A stretch of DNA of 64,000 nt from contig CM061243.1 of assembly GCA_030848705.1 (NCBI GenBank), positions 100,376,436 through 100,440,435 on the forward strand. Direction: 5' to 3'. Each line of letters opens with the position of its first letter. The stretch's first letter is position 1. This DNA is from Heracleum sosnowskyi. Its lineage: Eukaryota; Streptophyta; Magnoliopsida; Apiales; Apiaceae. Both the position numbers and the translations under genes were made by a program. Positions 21,371-28,827 of the stretch are shown piece after piece. Under the pieces are notes generated by a model that had not been told where the DNA came from, did not search any database, and saw only the letters and a list, made by a program, of their open reading frames with translations.

Positions 21371-23683
21371 CTAGTCAGAACACTTAGGAACCCATACATG
21401 TTGGGTTCCTTTCTCATGCAATTTATTAATTTTAACAGCAGAAGACTTTTTGACTTTAGCAGTCCTGACAGGATTTACTCCATCAGGATTTGCTTTGTCA
21501 GTATCAATATTAACAAAAGCATGCTTCATTATGACATTTTCAGTTCTATCAGACTTTGTACTACTTTCAAACTTAGGCAATGGATCATAAAAATTATAGT
21601 ACAAATCATGATACTCTTTACATGTATAAATAGAATGCCATAGACTACCACAATGAAAACAGGAATTCTGTGGTTTGTAAAATACTGATCTATTCCTAAC
21701 ATCAGACTTAGGAATTTCAGCAATTTTCTTCTTACTCTTTTTACAATCAATAGCAAGATGATTAGAGTTACCACAGTTAAAACAACACTTTCTAGGTGCA
21801 TTTGGGATATATTTATAACCATTCTCTTTATTGATCCCAACTTTACCATTCCTGTTTCTCTTAACAGTAGCTTCCTTTTTCTTATCTGTAACCTCACAGA
21901 TTTTATCTTTAAGCTGTTTCTGAGACAATAGACCTACATTCTTAGTGACTTTGTTCATGACAGGTTTAGACTTTATAATTTTAATTCCTTGAGTAGAAGA
22001 AGATCCCTTTTCAAAAGTAGAATTGGAATCCTTACCAAAAACAAAATTAACAGGAGTAATCTTAGATTTGGTTGAGTCTATAACATGTCTATAGGTCTTT
22101 GGACTAACTGTCTCATCAATGACAATTTTCTCTGCTAATTTCTTATCTTCATCTGACTTATATCCTAGACACTCTTTCCAATTCTTAGAGGTATTAATCT
22201 CATGAAATTTCCTACCAGAGTCTGTCCAGGTTCTGATTTTCTCATTAGCATATTCAAGTTCTTTTTCAAGGGACGTACATTTAGATGTCATCTCTAAGTG
22301 CATGTGTTTAGCATTATCACATTCTTTTTGTACTTCTTGCATACGAGAAAATTCAGCTTCTAATATCTCATTCCTCTTTCTAAGGTCAGACATCTCAGAT
22401 AAGATTCTAGTATTCTCAGCAGTTTGACTTCTAAAGCTAATATGTAATGACTTTAGAAAACGTCTTAACTCAGAAGCATTATCAGTATCAAAATCAAAGA
22501 AAGTATTTAGTACCTTATCATCAGGAGCAGCAGTTACATCAGCATTGGCCATTAACGCATAGTTGACTACCTCAGTATCAGATTCTGAGGAAGAGTCCAT
22601 CCAATCCTTGCTTGATGTGATGAGTGCCTTTGTCTTGTTGCATTCAGAAGCAAAGTGACCCATACCATTACACTTGTAGCATCTAACCTTTGACTTGTCA
22701 AATTTGCTACCCTTGCTGTCCTTCTTGATATACTTGTCTTTGTCTGCTTTGAAGGTCTTTTTCTGAAAGTTGCCTTGTCTTCTATTCTTCCTGAACTTCA
22801 TCCTTCTGAAGTTTCTGACAATCATAGCAACCATCTCTTCCATGTCTGAATCAGAAGATTCATCACCAGTATTGGCATCAGGATTGCCATCAGTATCTGA
22901 TGAAGAGTCGTCAGGATCTGACTCAGCTACTCTTGCTTTCCTTCTAGAGACCTCCATAGCTTTCCCTTTTGATTTTGCTTCTACATTCAAAGCAATTGAC
23001 TTTGCCTTGCTGCTTTTCTTGTTCTTTCTCTGTTGAACTTCAAGATCATGAGTTCTTAGCATCCCATAGATCTCATCAAGAGACACAATGTTCAGATCAT
23101 ACTGGTGTCTAATAATTGAGGTCTGAGTATCCCATTCTTCAGGTAAAGCTCTAAGAAATTTGGTGTTTGAATCTTCAGTTTCATATACTTTGTCAACTAA
23201 GGATAAGCTGTTCAATAGTGTCAGGAATCTATCATATAGCTCAGTCAGGCTCTCTTCAGGTCTTGCATCGAATTGTTCATATTCTTGAATCAATAGAGCC
23301 CTTCTGTTTTTCTTGACAGATGCAGATCCCTGGCACTGAGTTTCCAAAGTATCCCAGATTTCTTTTGAAGACTTGCATGCAATCACTCTGTTTGACATAA
23401 CAGCATCAAGACCATTGTGCAAGATATTCTTTATCTTTGGTTCTCTGAGTACATGAGCTTTTTCTTCTGGAGTCCATTCAGATTTAGCTTTGACCACATA
23501 ATGTTCTGGTACAGTATCTGTTCGTTCTACGAACTTTGTTGGTATATATGGTCCATCATGAATCCTGTCCAGATTGTCAGGATCCATAGCCTCCAGGTAC
23601 ATCAGCATCTTTACCCTCCATGTAGGATATTCTGATATCTTTAAGATGGGAATCTTCATGCTTTCATACTTGGTTGTCGACAT
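21371..23683 (-). CDS. gag: Element A gag polyprotein (770 aa)
   Basis: Starts with ATG about 40 bases after the PBS. The N-terminal 220 residues have the copia-type gag fold signature (TWRVKMLMYLEAMDP; later LTELYDRFLTLLNSL and FLRALPEEWD). A basic, acidic-serine linker follows, then a CCHC knuckle at about residues 334-347 (CYKCNGMGHFASEC), a long coiled coil (about 410-500), and two more knuckles at about 629 and 674 (CFNCGNSNHLAIDC, CFHCGSLWHSIYTC). It ends in KGTQHVWVPKCSD. The role is the nucleocapsid particle and RNA packaging. Copies of the TCAGGAT word fall in the acidic linker (22865-22925) and just before the C-terminus (21465-21505), encoding NPD-type residues. It ends at TAG and pol follows in the same frame. 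No internal lesion. Confidence 0.95.
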   Translation of the reverse strand: MSTTKYESMKIPILKISEYPTWRVKMLMYLEAMDPDNLDRIHDGPYIPTKFVERTDTVPEHYVVKAKSEWTPEEKAHVLREPKIKNILHNGLDAVMSNRVIACKSSKEIWDTLETQCQGSASVKKNRRALLIQEYEQFDARPEESLTELYDRFLTLLNSLSLVDKVYETEDSNTKFLRALPEEWDTQTSIIRHQYDLNIVSLDEIYGMLRTHDLEVQQRKNKKSSKAKSIALNVEAKSKGKAMEVSRRKARVAESDPDDSSSDTDGNPDANTGDESSDSDMEEMVAMIVRNFRRMKFRKNRRQGNFQKKTFKADKDKYIKKDSKGSKFDKSKVRCYKCNGMGHFASECNKTKALITSSKDWMDSSSESDTEVVNYALMANADVTAAPDDKVLNTFFDFDTDNASELRRFLKSLHISFRSQTAENTRILSEMSDLRKRNEILEAEFSRMQEVQKECDNAKHMHLEMTSKCTSLEKELEYANEKIRTWTDSGRKFHEINTSKNWKECLGYKSDEDKKLAEKIVIDETVSPKTYRHVIDSTKSKITPVNFVFGKDSNSTFEKGSSSTQGIKIIKSKPVMNKVTKNVGLLSQKQLKDKICEVTDKKKEATVKRNRNGKVGINKENGYKYIPNAPRKCCFNCGNSNHLAIDCKKSKKKIAEIPKSDVRNRSVFYKPQNSCFHCGSLWHSIYTCKEYHDLYYNFYDPLPKFESSTKSDRTENVIMKHAFVNIDTDKANPDGVNPVRTAKVKKSSAVKINKLHEKGTQHVWVPKCSD

Positions 23684-23719
23684 CTTTAGATCGTATCTGA
23701 TTCAGAATTAAATCAGTTT

Positions 23720-23731
23720 GCTCTGATACCA
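23720..23731 (-). other. Element A primer binding site (tRNA-iMet)
   Basis: Reads TGGTATCAGAGC on the minus strand, two bases inside the 5' LTR. This matches the 3' end of plant initiator methionine tRNA, the usual primer of Ty1/copia elements. Confidence 0.93.
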
Positions 23732-23733
23732 AT

Positions 23734-24342
23734 TGTTGCCCAGTAAATAACAATTGTAGAAGGGGGTTGAATACAATTGTATAAGATTCTCGACTTTATA
23801 TAACACAAATATGAAAGATCATTAACAATAACAATAACAGCTTTATTAACTTTGATATAAAACTGTTACAAACTCTCTTAAGAAATTCTGATGTTCTTAA
23901 GAGCTGCTAGCTTACAAAAACTCTCTCAAGAAATTCTGTTCTTAAGAGCTTCTCTCCGATTATGTTCTCTCTCGAATGAATACATAAATCGAAACCAAGA
24001 CTGTGTTTATATAGTGCACACAGCTTCTCTATCAATAACAAGATAAGTCCTAATCATAACAAAGATAGAAACATATCTTTAATCGATAGCTGCATTCTAC
24101 AAACCAGGAACAAATAGAATAAACTTCCATGTTTATCTAGACTCCAAATATAACTCGAAGTAGGAATCCTGATCAGCTTCAAGTCCTGATGATCAAACCT
24201 GATCATAGTCTGAGTAGGAATCCTGATGATCAATAAGATACTAACGCTTGATCAAATACTGATGACCATGCAATACTGATGACGTCAGCAATCCTGATCA
24301 GTTGAGTCTAGCTTCTGACGATCATTGAATTCTGATCTAACA
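23734..24342 (-). repeat. Element A 5' LTR
   Basis: 609 bp. In the element's orientation it starts TGTTAGATCAG and ends GGGCAACA. It holds a TATA-type sequence (CTATATAAACAC, plus-strand positions about 24004-24015) that should drive the genomic transcript, a CAACCCCCTTCTACAAT box near its 3' end that is shared with elements B and C, and a cluster of ATCCTGA/ATACTGA words (plus-strand reading) between about 24160 and 24310. Confidence 0.95.
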
Positions 24343-24993
24343 TTAACTAACTTTGTCGTACTGACTTGCTAGATTGACAACACCAGACTACATGCACAAA
24401 GTTCTCATGAAAAAAATAAAAAGTCTTCTCACAGCTTGTCATATCCAAGAGTTATATCACCTGAAGGGCAACCTCTTGTTTATGCTAAGTCCGAAGGGGC
24501 TGCTACGTTGGGGAAAGTGCCCACCAGTAAACCTCCAGTTCCGAGTAGTCTGGTTCATTCTGTGCTAGTAAACATCACATATAATTTAAATGTCCTTACT
24601 GAAAAAATGTAATATAAGGTGGGTAGTAATTCGAATAAACCATCTCTGTAGAGAGGGAAGTGGTCAAGTAAAACTTATCATTTGGATGTAAGAATGTTAT
24701 TATTGAGTGTGAATTTAACAGTTCAATGACTGAAAACTAGGTTGCAAATTAGAGGCTCAACCTTTATTACATTGGATGCAGCACATAAAGGGTCTGGAGT
24801 AGATTTTCAGAATACAGCCACAAGTTTTTATTTATTTTCTAAGATCCAAAATTCTTTACACGATTTATTGTGAGATTCAGAACTGATATGTATAAACAAT
24901 ATTAAACAGACAGAAAAATAGTATATACATTGAGAGCTCAAAATGATATATGATAAATTATCTCAACCCAGAAGTCTGGCAGTAAAAACGTAC
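24343..24993. other. CACTA interior between element A and the captured RPS1 exon
   Basis: Starts with the second copy of the TTAAC duplication. AT-rich, with no exon, gene or repeat that I can recognise; the short open stretch at 24374-24568 has no recognisable composition. Confidence 0.5.
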
Positions 24994-25074
24994 CGTTGAT
25001 ATTTGAGAGAAGGGCACAAATCCACGAAGGCCCTCAACTAAAGCCACAACTCCACCTTTGTTAGCACCAACAAC
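24994..25074 (-). pseudogene. Captured exon of plastid 30S ribosomal protein S1
   Basis: Flanked by a GCAG acceptor and a GGTACG donor on the minus strand. The 27 codons begin VVGANKGGVVALVEGLRG and continue FVPFSQIST, matching the start of the second S1 domain of plant chloroplast ribosomal protein S1 (or a close S1-domain paralogue). It is in phase with the exon at 25381-25674. The remaining exons (transit peptide, rest of S1 repeats) are absent, so this is a gene fragment carried in the CACTA element. Confidence 0.85.
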
Positions 25075-25380
25075 CTGCATATCTCAATCACAACACTGAC
25101 ATCACAGAACAGCAGACTTTCAATTTAAAGGACTGGTATGCAGAATGCAAAACCTTAAATTCAGTAGGCTTATTACATATAAATAGCAGCACATTCTGAA
25201 TGCTGTTTGCCAAGTGACTATATTACTTGATCAATGAAAGCATAAACATTAATTATTGTAGCTGAGTGCATCATTTTTGCCTTATTCATTTAGTGTATGA
25301 GGACACATAATCGATTTAGTGTTAAAAAGTAGTAGAATGATCAAAATAGAACTACAACTGATTGACATCGAAATACATAC

Positions 25381-25674
25381 CTTACCCTTGACAACAACAT
25401 CTTCAGATTGAAGCTGTCTACATCTTTCCCATGCAAGGTCATACTGAATGGACCGTAAGCTCAAGATCAAACTATCGTCATTAGCATTCTCACCAATAAT
25501 TATAAACTCCTCACGCAGTCCAGAAACTATTCCACCCTCTTTCACATGCTTTAAATCGTAGATGCTAGCTTCCCTAGTAGGCAATAATGTTGATGATTTA
25601 GCGGTTATGTCTACTAGTGCTCCATTTGCATCTGTATTAAATAGGACGGTACTCTGTTTTTTATCTGCCTGCAC
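25381..25674 (-). pseudogene. Captured exon of plastid 30S ribosomal protein S1 (first S1 domain)
   Basis: 98 codons between a CTAG acceptor and a GTATGT donor. They include NTDANGALVDITAKSS, EEFIIIGEN and LAWERCRQLQ, diagnostic of chloroplast ribosomal protein S1, which binds mRNA on the plastid ribosome. The first ten residues (VQADKKQSTV) diverge from the family's VKGTV, suggesting drift after capture. The reading frame is still open and spliceable to the next fragment. Confidence 0.85.
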
Positions 25675-25860
25675 CTAGCAATTATTATCATATTTGAACA
25701 TATACAATTCCTAAGCCTGCTTCATGAATATCAGGCAATCTGTTGATGTTTCTCGTTGCACTAAATAGTTTCTTGTGCTACGCTCTCCACTTGTACGCCT
25801 ATAAGATTTTAAAATTGAAGTTATACTGATAAATTTATTCGACAAAGATATGAAGAAACT

Positions 25861-25920
25861 CTGAACATTCATTGCAGTAGAAGTATGCTTCTAGATTCTC
25901 GAAATATTTAACGTGATGAA
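25861..25920. repeat. 60-bp direct repeat, copy 2 (mate at 11801-11860)
   Basis: Same 60-bp unit as the copy on the left side of the CACTA element, with two substitutions. On the minus strand this copy also reads through an open frame similar to the exon-like island on the left. Confidence 0.85.
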
Positions 25921-26441
25921 TCACAGAGAAAACCTCAAACCACCAACTTTGAACACAAACTTCCTGCTCATTAATTATTTTAATCAAATCAACATACAGC
26001 AGAAATAATTATGACATAATTAGAAATCAAAGTTAGAGCAATTTGGGGATAACAATTGTCAATTGACTCGACACACACACACACACACACTACTGTAGAG
26101 ATTGCATAAATGGAGAATATCAATCAAATCGACAGAGAATATCAATTAACTCGATAAGTGAGTGCACAAACAACTACTCTACTATAAAATCGTGCATAAA
26201 CAGACAATAGGCAATCGCAAAGGAGTGACACACAGAAAATACACACACTACTATAAGAAGTGTTTATGCATAAACATACAAGAATTAACAAACTCCTAGA
26301 TTCGTACGGAAATACACATACTACTGTAGTCCACACAAATTGCACAAGCACACTATCAAAATCGACTCCATAACACACACACACACACACATCTATATCC
26401 ACGAAATTACATAAACAAACTATAAAAATCGAAACAATTAC

Positions 26442-26600
26442 CATAAAACAGTTCCAAGGCCACTCAGTACCATCGTCTTTGGTAACCCTTGGCCTTGGCA
26501 CTCCCCAATAACTCGACGCCGCCACTTCTCCACCGCGCACTTCCTTCTTCTTCTCCGGCACTTCCTTCACCGCCTCACTACTCATCATCATCTTCATCAA
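26442..26600 (-). pseudogene. Captured first exon of alternative oxidase (AOX)
   Basis: The open frame starts MKMMMSSEAVKEV and ends SSYWGVPRPRVTKDDG, TEWPWNCFM, followed at once by GTAATTG. YWG-x2-RP-x4-DGTEWPWNCFM is the conserved segment just before the di-iron domain of plant mitochondrial alternative oxidase, and the family has an intron at about this point. The catalytic exons (LETVA, NERMH, EEEAIHSY) are not present. The mitochondrial transit region is short, with an in-frame stop just upstream of the start. On this strand the AOX exon precedes the RPS1 exons, so a chimeric transcript is conceivable. Confidence 0.85.
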
Positions 26601-27300
26601 CCAAATCCCATATCAATCAAATACAAAACCCTAATGTATATCCTTAATCACTCAATACAAAATCCTAAATCGAAATCCCTAAATTATAACCAATTAAAAT
26701 GAAAGCCCTAAATTCAATCAGCTGTAAAATCAAAAAATTAAAAACGAGTGAGAGTAGAAAATCAAAAGCAAGAAAATGAGTTTTCAATAACCAATCGGAG
26801 CAAGTAATTCCAGTTTGTAGTTCGATTTTGTTAGAAGGTGTGGAGCGTGTTTGTCTGTGAGAAATATCGAAAAAGAGGGAGAGAATGAGAAGATGAGGAG
26901 ATATTGAAACTGAGGGAGTGCTTTTGGGGGGAACCAGCGGGGGTAATTATTTCCTTGGAGGGGGGAAAGTTTCCGCCCAAATTTTTCGCTGCTTGTTAAT
27001 ATATATGAGCTTTGTTTGCAATTTTTTTTTTCTTTTGAACATTGTAATTTTAATTTTTAAATTAAAAATTTTAAAACTTTAAATAAAACAAAAAATAATC
27101 TACATATACTTAGATAATATTTCTAAAAGTAGTTTTTTTTTGCTAAAAATAATACATTATATATCAAATTTAAAATAAGAAATAAGAAAAATATAAAATT
27201 TTAAAAATCATTTTATGTATTTTGATAAAATAAGAAATGATTAAAAATAAATGTTTAATCATATAAAATTTTAAAAATCATTTTATGTAGTACCTTTTGA
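26601..27300. other. CACTA interior, right part, no gene
   Basis: Minus-strand sequence just upstream of the AOX fragment could be its captured 5' UTR and promoter (26601-26900; CT-rich on the minus strand). From 27000 to 27300 the DNA is over 75% A+T by eye, with AAATTTTAAAAATCATTTTATG repeated at about 27197 and 27268. No ORF of interest. Confidence 0.45.
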
Positions 27301-27497
27301 AAGTAATAGTATAATGCAACGCTTTTTAATGGTGTTGCACGTCATAACACTAGCATTCACTCTGCAACGGTGCATTCACATGAAATGCAATGCTTTTTGA
27401 GTAGTGTTGCAGAAGATCAAAACTAAGCAAAGCTTTTGCAACGCTTTGCTTGCAACCCTCACAAAAAGCATTGCATATGAGCACTTATGGCGTAGTG
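27300..27497. repeat. Right subterminal repeats and TIR of the CACTA element
   Basis: Contains TGCAACGCTTTT, GTTGCACG, TGCAACGG, TGCAATGCTTTT, GTTGCAG, TTGCAACGC and AAAAGCATTGCA words in about 190 bases, mirroring the left end, and finishes with GGCGTAGTG at the target duplication. Confidence 0.82.
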
Positions 27498-27500
27498 TTT

Positions 27501-27700
27501 CATTTTTTAGATTTAAAATTTTCTGTTTCGAATTTCAGCTTGTTTCTCTCTTTGGTGAGAGGGTGTTTGTTTCTCTCCTTTATTATGAGTGTTGGTTTTG
27601 ATTTAGTGATGGAAGTTTGTATGAAATTGCATTTATGGTCGATAACTCAAACAAATTACGGCGAAGTGGATTGTGGCGAAGCAGATACATGTAAATATAT
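27501..27700. other. Right flank of the CACTA element before element B
   Basis: Continues the sequence interrupted at 10280. CT-rich with an acceptor-like ATTTCAG near 27538, which could pair with the donor-like GGGTAAGAAC near 10140. Ends TATAT immediately before the element B LTR. No confident gene. Confidence 0.35.
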
Positions 27701-28764
27701 TGTTAGGAATATGTTGTTATTGATGATAATTATAAAAACACTTAGTAGATTTTGTATTAAGTCACTTTTGTAACTGTCAACGGAATGGTATGCTTTGCAG
27801 CTTCCGTTGACAGGTAGCTCATCAACGAAATGAGTGATGTAACAATTGCACTGTACAATACTTCACTGGTTGATATACATTTGTTGTAGGTATTAGATAG
27901 TTTTCTAAGTCATGTTGACTATGTACTAGATATGCAAAATAGGTTGGTTAAGTGTAAATATATTGTACCTTGTAATTTTGCCTAAGTGAAGACATGTCAA
28001 CGGAATGAAGATTAGTCTATCAACGGAATGAAGATTAGTCTATCAACGGAATGAAGACTAGTCTATCAACGGAATGAAGATTAGTCTATCAACGGAATGA
28101 AGAATATACCATCAACGGAATGAAGAATAAAGCTATCAACGAAACACATCTTCCTGCTATCAACGAATCATTATCACTTTTCTGAATAGTTGACAAAGTG
28201 ATAGTGACAGTTTTCTGACAGATCAAAAGGTGATGTAGAAGTGTACTTTTCATTGGAAGCCATCAAAATGGACACTGGGAATAAGGAAACATTCCAATTT
28301 CCAATTAGGTTCTTGAGTGGGATCATAATAAGCATGAAGACATAAGACAAGATCTCCAAGGACCATTGGACAAAAGGGATGAAAAGCAAGCTACTGACGG
28401 TTACCTTTAGTGTATTTTAGTGTAGCCAAAAATAGCATTGTAAACTTGGGTTTTATAACCAAGTGTAGCAGTTCATTTTAACAGAAATGAGTGAGATAAA
28501 AATAGTTTGTATTAGCTTCTTTCAAGAGCACTCTCACTCCAAATCAGGAACTGAGCAGCTGTGATACTTTTGTAACACAGATTATTTCCGCAATAAAAAT
28601 ATCTCAGTTGGATCCTCAAAACATCCAACTGAAATTTTATATTTGCTTGTGTTTTTATTTTCAGTGTTGTTTTATTTGAAAGTTGTTTTAAGTTTAGAAA
28701 TATCTAGAATTGTATTCAACCCCCCCCCCCTTCTACAATTCTGTTAGGTCATTTGGGATTAACA
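27701..28764 (+). repeat. Element B 5' LTR
   Basis: Begins TGTTAGGAATATG and ends GGGATTAACA just before the PBS; the length (1,064 bp) is close to the C LTR (1,057). The left border is inferred from TG and the length, because no second LTR is available. It contains a TTTATAACC TATA-like site near 28451 and the CAACCCCCCCCCCCTTCTAC box near its end. Confidence 0.75.
27996..28155 (+). repeat. Tandem TCAACGGAATGAAG array in the element B LTR
   Basis: TCAACGGAATGAAG recurs seven times, several copies spaced exactly 23 bases apart (unit TCAACGGAATGAAGATTAG plus TCTA), followed by two TCAACGAA variants. It is the densest cluster of the motif found all over element B. Confidence 0.9.
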
Positions 28765-28766
28765 AT

Positions 28767-28778
28767 TGGTATCAGAGC
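28767..28778 (+). other. Element B primer binding site (tRNA-iMet)
   Basis: TGGTATCAGAGC, two bases after the 5' LTR, as in elements A and C. Confidence 0.92.
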
Positions 28779-28827
28779 AAGCTTCTAACTTACAAGAAGT
28801 TTAAAGATCAAGGCCAAAATAGAAACC

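Larger units (their letters stand above)
12341..24342 (-). mobile_element. Element A: complete young Ty1/copia retrotransposon (Sirevirus-like) with accessory ORF
   Basis: Twelve-kilobase element with 609-bp LTRs beginning TG and ending CA, flanked by the 5-bp duplication TTAAC (12336-12340 and 24343-24347). The PBS matches initiator-Met tRNA and the PPT is TTGGGGGAGAT. Order on the minus strand: LTR, gag, pol (PR-INT-RT-RNaseH), then about 5 kb of additional sense coding sequence, LTR. Comparing the two LTRs by eye I find one difference (G at 12850, A at 24243), so it inserted very recently. Size, large gag and extra 3' ORF fit the Sirevirus/Maximus group. The word TCAGGAT is scattered throughout. 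Confidence 0.95.
10281..27497. mobile_element. CACTA-type DNA transposon carrying host gene fragments, with a copia element nested inside
   Basis: The ends are 35-bp terminal inverted repeats starting CACTACGCCATAAGTG (left 10281-10315, right 27463-27497) with one mismatch. They are flanked by a 3-bp duplication TTT (10278-10280 and 27498-27500), as expected for the CACTA superfamily. The subterminal regions are packed with TGCAACGCTTTT-like words in both orientations, which in this superfamily serve as transposase binding sites. Without element A the transposon is about 5.2 kb. No TNP1/TNP2-like transposase is visible, so it is probably non-autonomous. It contains alternative oxidase and ribosomal protein S1 exons on the minus strand, a pattern known from gene-capturing CACTA elements. 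Confidence 0.88.

Noticed and set aside
26142..26600. 152-codon minus-strand ORF taken as a whole protein
   Set aside because: Only the first 53 codons resemble AOX; after the GTAATTG donor the frame translates CA-repeat intron sequence (VCVCVCYG), so the rest is not protein.
24994..26600. A functional host RPS1 or AOX gene
   Set aside because: Catalytic AOX exons and most RPS1 exons are absent in the surrounding sequence, and the block lies inside transposon ends with a target duplication.
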